DNA of 64,000 nucleotides from CBDCFL01 sp965216135. Its GTDB lineage: Bacteria > Pseudomonadota > Alphaproteobacteria > Rhodobacterales > Rhodobacteraceae. Both the position numbers and the translations under genes were made by a program. This document shows positions 27,677 through 37,159 of this stretch, in pieces. Numbering within the stretch: the first letter of the stretch is position 1; each line of letters begins with the position of its first letter. The notes under the pieces were generated by a model. It worked only from the letters and a program-made list of their open reading frames with translations. It was not told where the DNA came from and searched no databases. The stretch is taken from the NCBI GenBank assembly GCA_965216135.1, contig CBDCFL010000023.1, forward strand, positions 186,001-250,000. Reading direction: 5' to 3'.

Positions 27677-28048
27677 ATGTTATCAACGCTTATACAGGTT
27701 GCCGTGGGTGGTGCGATCGGCGCATTGGCGCGTTATCTGACCGGGATTGCGGCCATTCGGATTATGGGCCACGGGTTTCCCTGGGGCACGCTGACGGTCA
27801 ACGTGGTTGGGTCATTCTTGATGGGCATTCTGGTGGTTCTGCTGGCCCATTTCGGCAACCGCAGCTCGCCATTTCTTTTAACGGGCGTGTTGGGTGGTTT
27901 TACCACGTTTTCGGCCTTTTCGCTGGATGCGCTGACGATGTTTGAACGCGGACAAACGGGCGTTGCGGGGGCTTACGTCGCTGCATCTGTTGTCTTGTCG
28001 CTCGGGGCCATAGTCGCGGGCGTGCTGATCGCGCGCGGCCTGACGTAA
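27677..28048 (+). CDS. crcB: Fluoride ion channel CrcB/Fluc
   Basis: A 123-residue, four-helix inner-membrane protein that works as a dual-topology dimer to export fluoride. It carries GGAIGALARYL, the pore Asn in WGTLTVNVVGSF and the aromatic/Na-site loop GGFTTFSAFSLDA. The 33-base gap to rarA leaves no room for a fluoride riboswitch. Its stop shares a base with the start of the next gene. Confidence 0.93.
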   Translation: MLSTLIQVAVGGAIGALARYLTGIAAIRIMGHGFPWGTLTVNVVGSFLMGILVVLLAHFGNRSSPFLLTGVLGGFTTFSAFSLDALTMFERGQTGVAGAYVAASVVLSLGAIVAGVLIARGLT

Positions 28049-29091
28049 TGCCGGTTCAAACCGTCACCGTTGCGGCCGATGAGGCCGATCAACGGCTGGA
28101 TCGCTGGTTTCGCCGGCGTTTTCCACATATCGGCCAGGGGCGGATCGAAAAAATGTGCCGCAAGGGCGAAATTCGCGTCGATGGCGGCCGCGCCAAAGCC
28201 TCTGCGCGGCTGTCCGAGGGAATGGCGATCAGGATCCCGCCCTTACCAGACGCGGGCGAACGGACCCGAACCTCTGCGCGCCCAGAAATCAGCGGTGCTG
28301 ATCGCGACCTGATCCGGAACGCGGTTATCCATCGTGATGACGACATCATCGTGCTGAACAAACCGCCGGGGCTGCCGACGCAGGGCGGGTCCGGGCAGAT
28401 GCGCCACATCGATGGCATGGCCGAGGCGCTTAGATTCGGGTTCGACGAGAAGCCAAGGCTGGTGCATCGGCTGGACAAGGACACCAGCGGCGTTCTGGTG
28501 TTGGCCCGAACCCGAGCCAGCGCGCGGGCATTGGCCGATGTGATGCGCAAGCGCGAAACGCACAAGATATACTGGGCGGCAGTGGCCGGCGTGCCCGTGC
28601 CCAGCCCCGGTGAAATTCGCTATGGCCTGGTCAAGGCAGCCGGACACGGGCCTGGTGGCGAGGGTGAAAAAATGCGCTGCGTGGACCCTGCTGATATTCA
28701 GGCCACGCCGGGCGCGAAGCACGCGACCAGCCGGTACGTAGTGCTGTCCCGGTTGGCTGGTCGCGCCTGTTGGGTGGCGCTCACACCGATTACCGGGCGA
28801 ACCCATCAGCTGCGGGCGCATATGGCCGGGATCGGCCATCCGATTATCGGTGACGGAAAATACGGCGGGTCGGGGCAGGAAAATGCGGGCGACGGCTGGG
28901 GCGCACAGCTGGGCGGAGATATCAGCCGCAAGCTGCATCTGCACGCGCGGTCGCTGGAATTGCGCCATCCGGCAACCGGTAGCCAAGTTACGTTCACAGC
29001 GCCCCTGCCCGATCACATGGCGCGAAGCTGGGCAACATTCGACTGGCGCGAGGGCGACGTGCCCGACGATCCGTTTGAGGATAGCCAATGA
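28048..29091 (+). CDS. rluC: RluA-family 23S rRNA pseudouridine synthase
   Basis: A 347-residue enzyme with an N-terminal S4 RNA-binding domain (DQRLDRWFRRRF), then the pseudouridine synthase core with the catalytic Asp143 in LVHRLDKDTSGV and the TPITGRTHQLRAHMA segment. It most resembles RluC (positions 955/2504/2580 in E. coli numbering), but RluD-type specificity cannot be excluded. It overlaps crcB by one base and the ATP12 gene by four, so the three are likely co-translated. Confidence 0.88.
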   Translation: MPVQTVTVAADEADQRLDRWFRRRFPHIGQGRIEKMCRKGEIRVDGGRAKASARLSEGMAIRIPPLPDAGERTRTSARPEISGADRDLIRNAVIHRDDDIIVLNKPPGLPTQGGSGQMRHIDGMAEALRFGFDEKPRLVHRLDKDTSGVLVLARTRASARALADVMRKRETHKIYWAAVAGVPVPSPGEIRYGLVKAAGHGPGGEGEKMRCVDPADIQATPGAKHATSRYVVLSRLAGRACWVALTPITGRTHQLRAHMAGIGHPIIGDGKYGGSGQENAGDGWGAQLGGDISRKLHLHARSLELRHPATGSQVTFTAPLPDHMARSWATFDWREGDVPDDPFEDSQ

Positions 29092-29831
29092 GCAGTCTCG
29101 CCAGCGGCTGGGTGCCAAAACGGTTCTGGACCGCGGCGGGGGTCAGCCCGGTTGAAAGTGGTTATGCGATCGACCTGGACGGCTGGCCGGTCAAAACCCC
29201 GCTCAGGCGACCGCTGGTCGTTCCGCGCCGCGCCCTGGCAGACCGCATCGCGGGCGAATGGGACGCGCAGGAGGGGCAGATCAAACCCGAAGAGATGCCG
29301 TTTACGCAGTCAGCCAATGCGGCGATTGATAAGGTTGCGGATCAGTTTGGGGAAGTCGCCGGCCTGATTTCGGCCTATGGCGACAGCGACCTTTTGTGCT
29401 ATCGCGCGACCGAACCTGAAACGCTGGTGGAACGCCAGCGCGCCGCCTGGGACCCGGTTCTGAGGTGGGCGCATGAGGCGTTCGGCGTGAAGCTGGCAGA
29501 GCGTCGCGGGGTTATGCACCGCCCACAGGACAACGGCGATCTGGCGCGGTTGCGTGGGCGCGTTGATCAGATGACAAACTTTGAGCTGACTGGTTTTCAT
29601 GATCTGGTCAGCCTGTCGGGATCGCTGATATTGGGATTTGCCGTGGCCCGCGAACATCTTGCTCCAGATGATGCCTGGACGCGGGCGCAGGTAGATGAGA
29701 CTTGGCAAATCGAGCAATGGGGCGTCGATGAAGAGGCCGCACAGATGGCCGCGCAGAAGCGCCTGGCATTCCTGCATTCGGCCGTTTTTTTTGCGGATCT
29801 CCACTTGAAATGGGCTGAAACAGACGACTTA

Positions 29832-30991
29832 TACCAACGGCCCCCAGATTTGACTCAAGGGGATTCCCACGAGCGGCGTGATCTGATTCAGTGGCATCAA
29901 GGCAAGGGAGGCTTTGATGGCAGTAAGGATTACGCGCAAAGACAAGTCCGCAGGCGAGCTTCGCCAGGAAGCGGCGCGGTGCCGGGATGGGAAAGCGGCG
30001 CGACGGATGTTGGCGATTGCCCTGGTTCTGGATGGGGTTGACCGCAAGACGGCGGCAGAAAACTGCGGCATGGATCGGCAGACGCTGCGGGATTGGGCCC
30101 ACCGTTACAATGCGGAGGGCGTGTCGGGCCTGTTCAACCGTCGCCCGCCGGATCCACCCTGTCTGCTGAGCGCGGCACAGAAGGAGGAGTTGGCGGAAAT
30201 GGTTCGGGCGGGTCCCGACCCCGAAACCGATGGGGTTGTGCGCTGGCGGCGCATTGATCTGAAACGCAAGATCGAAGAGCGCTTCGGCGTCACCATGCAT
30301 GAGCGAACTGTTGGCAAACAATTGGCAAGCCTGGGCTTTCGGCGTCTGTCGGCGCGCCCGCAGCATCCGAAATCCGACCCGGATGCACAGGAGGCTTTTA
30401 AAAAAACTTCGCCGCAGAGGTAGAAGCAGCCTTGCCGGAAACAGCCCGCAGCAAGCCCCTGGAGATATGGTTTCAGGATGAAGCGCGGGTTGGCCAGCAG
30501 GGCACGCTCACCCGTATCTGGGCCGAGCGTGGAACACGCCCCCGTGCCCCGCGCGACACCCGCTATATCTGGAGCTACATTTTCGGCGCCGTCTGCCCGG
30601 AACGGGCTGAAGCGGCCGCTCTGATCATGCCACATGCCGACACACAGGCCATGAGCGCGCATCTCGCCGAGATCGCTAAAACCGTCGCATCGGGCGCACA
30701 TGCCCTTCTCATTCTGGATGGCGCTGGCTGGCACGGTTCGGCAGAGCTGGAGGTACCCGACAACATCACCCTGCTCAAACTCCCGCCCTATTCCCCTGAA
30801 CTCAACCCGATGGAAAATGTGTGGGCTTATCTGCGTGCCAACAAGCTCGCCATATCCGTCTTCGACAATTATGAGCAGATCGTCGACAGGTGTTGCGAAG
30901 CATGGAACTTCTTTGCAAACGACAAAACCGCAATCACGTCAATCACTACCAGACAATGGGCCAAAACGGTCAACGACTAGGGCCGTTGGTA
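29832..30991 (+). mobile_element. IS630-like element, second type, 1160 bp
   Basis: Perfect 12-bp inverted ends, TACCAACGGCCC and GGGCCGTTGGTA, flanked by TTA on both sides (29829-29831 and 30992-30994). Removing the element with one TTA restores the ATP12 frame, confirming the boundaries. The transposase differs clearly from that of the copies at 16117 and 45757. Confidence 0.92.
29917..30980 (+). CDS. IS630-family transposase in two frames (A7 slip site)
   Basis: The first frame (29917-30423) holds the helix-turn-helix (NCGMDRQTLRDWAHRYNAEG). The second, ending at 30980, holds the DDE domain with WFQDEARVG, LLILDGAGWH and LPPYSPELNPMENVW. They meet at TTTTAAAAAAAC (near 30398-30409), which has seven A residues. 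A -1 shift there gives EAFKKNFAAEVEAAL and continues into the DDE domain. The other IS630 type in this window has eight A residues at the same codons and stays in one frame. Programmed slippage or a one-base loss are both possible. Confidence 0.8.
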
Positions 30992-31183
30992 TTATGTGTG
31001 GCGCAATTGGCTGACGCAACGTAACCGCGAGAAAACTTTAATCCCCGTTTCCCTTGACCTTAGCCGCAAATTTCGAGCAAACTCGCCGCGTTGAGGGGTG
31101 TGACAACCTCAAATATCACCACCGGTCCATCAGAGGCCGGTCCTGCCCCGTGGAAAACGGGGTTCCATCAGGAAGAGGTAAAC

Positions 31184-32200
31184 ATGAAAAAATCCACATT
31201 TATTGGCGCGATGACCGTTGCAGGTCTGGCCGCCGGGGCCGCAGCGGCAGCGACGCTCGACGACGTCAAGGCGCGCGGCAATCTCAATTGCGGCGTCAAC
31301 ACGGGCCTTACCGGTTTCGCTGCGCCGGATGCAAACAACGAATGGGGCGGCTTTGATGTAGCATTTTGCCGCGCCGTTGCCGCCGCCGTGCTCGGCGACC
31401 CAAATGCGGTCGAGTTTACGCCGCTGACCGGACAGACGCGGTTTACCGCGCTGGCTTCGGGCGAGATCGACATGCTGTCGCGCAACACCACCTGGACCTT
31501 CAGCCGCGATGTCGACCTGAAGTTCGAATTCGTAGGCGTCAATTATTACGACGGTCAGGGCTTTATCGTTCGCAAAGACCTTGGTGTGGCATCGGCCAAA
31601 GAGCTGGACGGCGCTACGATCTGCATCCAGACCGGCACCACGACCGAGCTGAACCTGTCGGACTTCTTCCGCGCCAACAATATCAGCTATGAGCCGGTGC
31701 CGATTGAGACCAATGCCGAGGCGCAGCAGCAGTACCTGGCTGGTGCCTGCGACAGCTACACAACTGACGCATCCGGCCTGGCCGCGACCCGAGCGACGTT
31801 TGAGAACCCGGACGAGCACGTCGTGCTGCCCGAGATTATCTCAAAAGAGCCGCTCGGTCCGCTTGTTCGCCACGGCGACAACGGTTGGGGCGACATTGTG
31901 CGCTGGACGCTGAACGCGCTGATCTCGGCCGAGGAACTGGGTGTGACATCAGCCAATGTTGGTGAGCTGGCTGGTGGAACCGATAACCCGGAAATCAACC
32001 GTATGCTCGGCACCGAGGGAAACCTTGGCGAACAGCTTGGTCTTGATGCAGGCTGGGCGATGAATGCTATCGCCGCGGTTGGCAATTATGGCGAGATCTT
32101 TGAAAGGAACATCGGTGAAAACACCCCGATCGGTCTGGCGCGTGGACTTAACGCGAAATGGACTGATGGCGGGCTGTTGTATTCGCCACCGTTCCGGTAG
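31184..32200 (+). CDS. aapJ: General L-amino-acid ABC transporter, substrate-binding protein
   Basis: A 338-residue periplasmic binding protein with a signal peptide (MKKSTFIGAMTVAGLAAGAAAA) and the AapJ/BztA core: VKARGNLNCGVNTGLTGFA, NEWGGFDVAFCRAVAAA and EIDMLSRNTTWTFSRD. It captures a broad set of L-amino acids, especially glutamate, glutamine and aspartate. The start follows AGGAAGAGG. The ~160-base leader after the ATP12 end has GC-rich hairpins (CCCCGT/ACGGGG, ACCGG/CCGGT) but no element I can name. The permease and ATPase genes follow. Confidence 0.93.
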   Translation: MKKSTFIGAMTVAGLAAGAAAAATLDDVKARGNLNCGVNTGLTGFAAPDANNEWGGFDVAFCRAVAAAVLGDPNAVEFTPLTGQTRFTALASGEIDMLSRNTTWTFSRDVDLKFEFVGVNYYDGQGFIVRKDLGVASAKELDGATICIQTGTTTELNLSDFFRANNISYEPVPIETNAEAQQQYLAGACDSYTTDASGLAATRATFENPDEHVVLPEIISKEPLGPLVRHGDNGWGDIVRWTLNALISAEELGVTSANVGELAGGTDNPEINRMLGTEGNLGEQLGLDAGWAMNAIAAVGNYGEIFERNIGENTPIGLARGLNAKWTDGGLLYSPPFR

Positions 32201-32304
32201 GTTCCTGCCAAACGATATTGGGGCGCGGTGGTATCGCGCCCCAATGCTCAGCCAGGCCATAGAAGTCTGCGGGAAATATCAACAGGGGTTTTGGGGACGT
32301 CTTC

Positions 32305-33522
32305 ATGACGACACTGACCGATCCGCAACGGGGTTCGTTTCGGCTTAGCCAGCTCATCTACGACACGCGCTATCGCTCGATGACCATTCAGGTCGTCGCA
32401 CTGATCGGGTTCATGGCGGCGGCGGCGTGGCTGGTGTCAAACACCATCACTAACCTCGAGGCGCTCGGCAAAGACATCGACTTTGGCTTTTTGTCGGTGC
32501 GCGCCGGGTATGACATCAATCAGCGCCTGATTGAATATTCATCTGACAGCACGCATTTGCGCGCCGCATTCGTCGGGCTGCTGAATACACTGCTTGTGGC
32601 CTTCATGGGCTGCCTTCTGGCTACGGTGATCGGCGTGGCTGCCGGTGTTCTGCGCCTGTCGCACAACTGGCTGACCGCGCGGCTGATGACGGTCTATATC
32701 GAAACTTTCCGCAACGTGCCGATCCTGTTATGGATTTTGGTCTTTTTTGCGATCCTGACCGAAAGCACGCCCCAGCCCCGCGCATTTCGCGGTGAAAATC
32801 CTGCCGCCTCAATGTGGCTGAACGATTCGATCGCGGTCACCAACCGCGGCACCTATGTGCCCTCTCCGGTTTGGGGCGATGGGTCGATGTTTGTTGTTTT
32901 CATCTTCCTTTTGTCGCTGGTCGGCATATTCCTCTTTTCGCGCTATGCACACAAGCAACAAGACGAAACCGGCAAGCATCTGCCGGTGTTCTGGATCAAT
33001 CTGAGCCTGTTTTTCCTACCGGCGATGATCGTCTATTTTATCATGGGTCAGCCGATCACTTTGGAATATCCCGCGCTTACGGGCTTCAATTTTACCGGCG
33101 GCACGCATGTACGAAATTCGCTGATTGCGCTGTGGCTGGCGCTATCTATCTACACGGGCGCGTTTATTGCCGAGATTGTGCGCGCCGGAATTCTCGCCAT
33201 TTCGCATGGCCAGACCGAGGCCGCCTATGCTGTTGGCCTGCGTCCGGGGCGCACGATGAACCTGGTGATCCTGCCACAGGCCCTGCGGGTTATCATCCCG
33301 CCGCTGATTTCGCAGTTTTTGAACCTGACCAAGAACTCCTCGCTGGCCATTGCCGTGGGCTATATGGACCTGCGCTCGACCCTTGGCGGCATCTCGCTGA
33401 ACCAGACGGGCCGCGAGCTGGAATGCATGGTCCTGATGATGGCGATCTATCTGATCGTCAGCCTGATGATTTCCAGCGCGATGAACGTCTACAACAATGC
33501 CGTTCGGCTGAAGGAGCGGTGA
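32305..33522 (+). CDS. aapQ: General L-amino-acid ABC transporter, permease AapQ
   Basis: A 405-residue polytopic permease. The first membrane segment is VVALIGFMAAAAWLVS. The long insert containing ESTPQPRAFRGENPAAS is typical of AapQ/BztB. The EAA loop AYAVGLRPGRTMNLVILPQAL, which contacts the ATPase, lies near the C-terminus. The 104-base spacer from aapJ includes CCCC/GGGG palindromic bases that may stabilise the binding-protein transcript. The start overlaps no neighbour. Confidence 0.92.
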   Translation: MTTLTDPQRGSFRLSQLIYDTRYRSMTIQVVALIGFMAAAAWLVSNTITNLEALGKDIDFGFLSVRAGYDINQRLIEYSSDSTHLRAAFVGLLNTLLVAFMGCLLATVIGVAAGVLRLSHNWLTARLMTVYIETFRNVPILLWILVFFAILTESTPQPRAFRGENPAASMWLNDSIAVTNRGTYVPSPVWGDGSMFVVFIFLLSLVGIFLFSRYAHKQQDETGKHLPVFWINLSLFFLPAMIVYFIMGQPITLEYPALTGFNFTGGTHVRNSLIALWLALSIYTGAFIAEIVRAGILAISHGQTEAAYAVGLRPGRTMNLVILPQALRVIIPPLISQFLNLTKNSSLAIAVGYMDLRSTLGGISLNQTGRELECMVLMMAIYLIVSLMISSAMNVYNNAVRLKER

Positions 33523-33523
33523 G

Positions 33524-34975
33524 ATGAGCGATCGGTCATATGTCCGCACCGAGATGTTGCCTGAGGCCGATCCACCGATCTCTCAGCGCGGCATTTTCAA
33601 ATGGGCACGTGAAAACCTTTTTGACGGCTGGTTCAACGCGATCCTGACGGTCCTTGCGATTTACGTCATATTTTCTGTGCTGGCGGGCATTATCCCTTGG
33701 GTCGGCAATGGCGTCTGGGTTGCCGGGTCGCTGCAAGAATGCCGCGAGATTTTGAGGGAATCCATCGGTCATACCGAGGCCGCCTGCTGGGCGGTCATCC
33801 GCGACCGCTGGCTGCAAATGCTGTTCGGCTTTTATCCGACTGCCGATGGCTTTTTGGCGGTGCTGTTCAATTCCGACGCGCTGGCCGCTGCGGGTGGTTA
33901 TGAATCAATTTTTGGCGCGGATGCCAATTCGACCGTCAGAGGCGACTTCACCAGGACCATGAAGGCCGAGATGAGTAAATTCACTATCTTCATCTTCGGC
34001 TATTGGCGCCCGCTTATGACTGTGATCCTGCTGCTTGTCGCGATTGCGCCGGTTTTGTGGGATAATCTGCCGCGCAGAATGCTGTGGTTCTCGGGGCTTT
34101 ATCCGTTCCTGTCGGTCTGGCTGATCTGGGGCGGCTCGATCTGGATGCCTTTGATGATTCTGGCCGGATTTGTGCTGATCCTGCCAGCGTTGCAGCTCAC
34201 AACCCGTGTTGCCGGCGGCCTGGCCGGCACGATTGCGGCCTTTCTTGTACCAATCATTTGGTGGCTATTTCTTGCCGGGCTGGTGTCGCGCGGACTTCAT
34301 GCGATCATCCCCATCGGCCTGCCGGTGGTCGAATCCAAGATACTTGGCGGCTTTCTGATATCGATTATCATCGGTGTCTCAGGGATCACCCTGTCGTTGC
34401 CGATCGGCATCCTGTTGGCGCTGGGGCGTCAGGCCAACCTGCCGATCCTGAAAGGCCTGTGCGTCGGCTTTATCGAATTCATTCGCGGTGTGCCCTTGAT
34501 CACCTTGTTGTTTACCGCGTCGCTGTTGCTGAACTACTTCCTGCCGCCGGGCACGAATTTCGACATCGTGCTGCGGGTGATCATCATGGTTACACTGTTT
34601 TCAAGCGCTTACATGGCCGAGGTGATCCGCGGCGGGTTGGCGGCGCTGCCGACCGGTCAATATGAGGCCGCAGACAGCCTGGGGCTCGACTATTGGAAAT
34701 CGCAGCGGCTGATCATCATGCCGCAGGCGCTAAAGATCTCGATCCCCAGCATCGTCAACACCTTCATCGGGCTCTTCAAGGATACCACGCTGGTGATCTT
34801 CATCGGCATTTTCGACATTCTTGGATTTACCCTGCCGATCCGTGCCTCCACCGACTGGAACGGCATTTACTGGGAGCTGTTCATCTTCATCGCGCTTCTG
34901 TTCTGGATCGTCTGTTTCAGCATGTCCCGCTATTCGCAATGGCTTGAGCGCAAGCTACGCACCGATAATCGTTAG
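33524..34975 (+). CDS. aapM: General L-amino-acid ABC transporter, permease AapM
   Basis: A 483-residue permease starting one base after the aapQ stop. It has a cytoplasmic N-terminus, several membrane helices including FWRPLMTVILLLVAIAPVLW-like segments, and the EAA motif YEAADSLGLDYWKSQRLIIM with PQALKISIPSIVNTFIGLFK. It forms the channel with AapQ. Confidence 0.92.
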   Translation: MSDRSYVRTEMLPEADPPISQRGIFKWARENLFDGWFNAILTVLAIYVIFSVLAGIIPWVGNGVWVAGSLQECREILRESIGHTEAACWAVIRDRWLQMLFGFYPTADGFLAVLFNSDALAAAGGYESIFGADANSTVRGDFTRTMKAEMSKFTIFIFGYWRPLMTVILLLVAIAPVLWDNLPRRMLWFSGLYPFLSVWLIWGGSIWMPLMILAGFVLILPALQLTTRVAGGLAGTIAAFLVPIIWWLFLAGLVSRGLHAIIPIGLPVVESKILGGFLISIIIGVSGITLSLPIGILLALGRQANLPILKGLCVGFIEFIRGVPLITLLFTASLLLNYFLPPGTNFDIVLRVIIMVTLFSSAYMAEVIRGGLAALPTGQYEAADSLGLDYWKSQRLIIMPQALKISIPSIVNTFIGLFKDTTLVIFIGIFDILGFTLPIRASTDWNGIYWELFIFIALLFWIVCFSMSRYSQWLERKLRTDNR

Positions 34976-34987
34976 GAGACCGAGTTC

Positions 34988-35800
34988 ATGCCTGACATGG
35001 CCCAATACGACGAACACATGCCCAGCGATCACGTCCCGAACCGCTAAAAAATGCAGGTTTCCAAAGAGGTCGCGATCCAGATCACCGGCATGAACAAATG
35101 GTTCGGCAGCTTTAACGTGCTGATCGATATTAATCTGACGGTCAACCGGGGCGAGCGGATTGTGATTTGCGGTCCGTCAGGGTCGGGAAAATCGACACTG
35201 ATCCGTTGTATCAACGCGCTGGAAGAACATCAGCAGGGCGAGATTATCGTCGATGGGACGCTGTTGTCGTCGGATCTGACACACATCGACACGGTGCGAT
35301 CCGAGGTTGGAATGGTGTTTCAGCATTTCAACCTGTTCCCGCATCTGAGTGTGCTGGAAAACTGCACGCTGGCACCGATCTGGGTGCGCAAGATTCCCAA
35401 GAAAGAAGCCGAAGAATCGGCGATGGAATATCTGACCAAGGTCAAGATACCCGAACAGGCGCTGAAATTCCCCGGCCAGCTTTCCGGCGGTCAGCAGCAG
35501 CGGGTGGCGATTGCGCGCAGCTTGTGCATGCAACCGCGGATAATGTTGTTCGACGAGCCGACATCGGCGCTGGACCCGGAAATGATCAAAGAGGTTCTCG
35601 ACACCATGATCGAATTGGCCGAGGAAGGCATGACCATGCTGTGCGTCACCCACGAGATGGACTTTGCCCGGCAGGTGGCCAACCGGGTGATTTTCATGGA
35701 TATGGGCCAGATCGTTGAGCAGAACGAGCCGGAAGAGTTTTTCAACAACCCCAAGAGCGACCGGACCAAGCTGTTCTTGAGCCAGATATTGGGGCATTAG
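34988..35800 (+). CDS. aapP: General L-amino-acid ABC transporter, ATP-binding protein, with early nonsense codon
   Basis: The ATPase has Walker A GPSGSGKST, the signature LSGGQQQRVAIARSL, Walker B MLFDEPTSALDP and the switch His in CVTHEMDFA. The ribosome-binding site AGGAG lies before the ATG at 34988, which opens 19 codons (MPDMAQYDEHMPSDH) and then meets TAA at 35045-35047. The frame resumes in phase two codons later at ATG 35051 (MQVSKEVAIQITGMNKWFG), giving 249 residues. AapP homologues typically have an N-terminal tail running into this sequence, so a codon such as GAA probably became TAA. A functional protein could still arise by re-initiation at 35051, although no ribosome-binding site precedes it. 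Confidence 0.85.
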
Positions 35801-35969
35801 CGCGAGGGACTCGTCTAGCCCTTGCGGGCATTCTTCGATCGTCCAGCGCAGATGCCAGTAAAGACCATAGCGCGCCAGTTTTACAATTCGGTAAGGCGGC
35901 AATATTTTTCCGAATCGTTTTGGCGAAAACCATCTCTATTGTTGGGCTTTTTGGCCAACATCCGAAAAA

Positions 35970-35985
35970 TGTTTCGCATGCGAAA
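35970..35985. promoter_or_regulatory. Perfect 16-bp palindrome downstream of aapP
   Basis: GTTTCGCATGCGAAAC is its own reverse complement and sits in the 193-base spacer between convergent aapP and sixA. It may be an operator or a short terminator-like hairpin; no T tract follows. The rest of the spacer shows no gene. Confidence 0.35.
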
Positions 35986-35993
35986 CGCGCGCG

Positions 35994-36503
35994 CTACCCC
36001 GTTAGCTTTCGGGGTGCGACGCAGGCGACGATCTCGCCGGCTCCCCAATTGACTGCCTGCCAATTGCCCATGGCAAAGGTAAGAATTGTGGTGAATCCGG
36101 TCGGATACCTGTCGAAATCTCGATTATCCGCTCGCTCGGCTGCCAGCATCGCCGCCATCATTGCGGTGCCGGGATTGTGGCCCAGCATCATGACCGTCGG
36201 CGCGGCTCCCTTGCGGCCCAATATATCCAGCATGTCCTGCGGACCGGCCAGGTAGAGGTCGCGGTGCAGCGAAAGCTGGGCTTTCGAGGCGAGTTCGTCG
36301 GCGATGATCGCCCAGGTCTGCCGGGCGCGCACCGCATCCGAACACAGCACCTGATCGGGCTCGGCGTTTTGGCTGGCCAGCCACCGCGCCATTGCTACCG
36401 CCGCGCGCCGCCCGCGTGGTTTCAGTGGTCGGTCGTGATCGTCCTGCGTCGGCACGCCCCAGGCCGATTTTGCGTGGCGCATCAGGATCAGTTTCAGGGT
36501 CAT
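35994..36503 (-). CDS. SixA-like phosphohistidine phosphatase
   Basis: A 169-residue member of the histidine phosphatase superfamily. The catalytic RHAKS motif is at residues 9-13 and the second conserved His is in MLGHNPGTAMMAAM, the SixA-type sequence. SixA dephosphorylates phosphohistidine on phosphotransfer proteins; the target here is unknown. The ATG at 36503 overlaps the stop of the upstream Fe-S protein gene by four bases. Confidence 0.85.
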   Translation of the reverse strand: MTLKLILMRHAKSAWGVPTQDDHDRPLKPRGRRAAVAMARWLASQNAEPDQVLCSDAVRARQTWAIIADELASKAQLSLHRDLYLAGPQDMLDILGRKGAAPTVMMLGHNPGTAMMAAMLAAERADNRDFDRYPTGFTTILTFAMGNWQAVNWGAGEIVACVAPRKLTG

Positions 36504-37156
36504 TTGTGAAACGCCGTCATGTGATAGGCCGATTGCGCCGGGTTGCGGGCGAAGCGCTGACTGATCGGACAGGCGCGGCGAACCGCGCAGCCCATGGCCA
36601 TGCAATCGCGGCCCGCATCGGTGTCAAGAAAGCGATGGCAGGCGGCCAGATCGTAGCCCTGACCATCCAGCGCGCCGACCGGACAGGCGGTAAGGCAGGG
36701 TTTGCCCAAGCAGACGTCGCAGGGCTTGGGAACGGGCGGGGGAAAGTCCGGCAGCCACGGCAGCGCCAGTGCACCGCGAAAGGATACCAGCAGCCCGGCT
36801 TCGGCGTGGACCAGCAGGTTAACCGGGCTGACCCAAGCGGCACCGGTTCTGAGCGCCCAACCGACGAAGGGCGCGGGCGGAGACTGGCCAAAAGGAAACC
36901 GCGCCTGCGCGCCAATTGCGGTGGCAAGACCGCCGATCGCTGTGGCCGACCAGCGATCAAGCGGATCGGGCATTCCGTCACCAAATTCCGATTGCGCCGT
37001 CACGTAGGCCCAAAACCCTGGCTCTTTCGGCCCCAGCAGGACCAGCGCGCGGGTGCCCGTGGGAACGGGATCATCGGGCGCGGTTGCGAAGCCTCCGAGC
37101 ACTGCGAGATGGCTTGCCGATGCGCGCACGGCAATTTGCGCGTAACTCAGCGCCAA
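36500..37156 (-). CDS. 4Fe-4S ferredoxin-type protein (QueG/COG1600-like C-terminal region)
   Basis: A 218-residue protein with an N-terminal alpha/beta region and a C-terminal ferredoxin part: CDVCLGKPCLTACP gives four Cys of a cluster, followed by CHRF, DCMAMGCAVRRACP with further Cys. This spacing resembles the ferredoxin tail of epoxyqueuosine reductase, but the protein is too short to be QueG and lacks its cobalamin region. The redox partner is unknown. It lies three bases downstream of argB on the same strand. Confidence 0.7.
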   Translation of the reverse strand: MALSYAQIAVRASASHLAVLGGFATAPDDPVPTGTRALVLLGPKEPGFWAYVTAQSEFGDGMPDPLDRWSATAIGGLATAIGAQARFPFGQSPPAPFVGWALRTGAAWVSPVNLLVHAEAGLLVSFRGALALPWLPDFPPPVPKPCDVCLGKPCLTACPVGALDGQGYDLAACHRFLDTDAGRDCMAMGCAVRRACPISQRFARNPAQSAYHMTAFHK

Positions 37157-37159
37157 GGC

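Larger units (their letters stand above)
29088..31024 (+). pseudogene. ATP12-family F1-ATPase chaperone, 3' end displaced by an IS
   Basis: ATP12 proteins help fold the F1 alpha subunit. Residues 1-248 (29088-29831) are intact and include SANAAIDKVADQF and YGDSDLLCYRA, the family core. The IS630-like element at 29832-30991 splits the gene near its end. Deleting it with one TTA restores the last nine codons (CVAQLADAT) and a TAA at 31022. As it stands the frame reads into the IS and ends at 30041, replacing nine native residues with about 69 foreign ones. The folded core is complete, so the product may still function. Confidence 0.85.
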
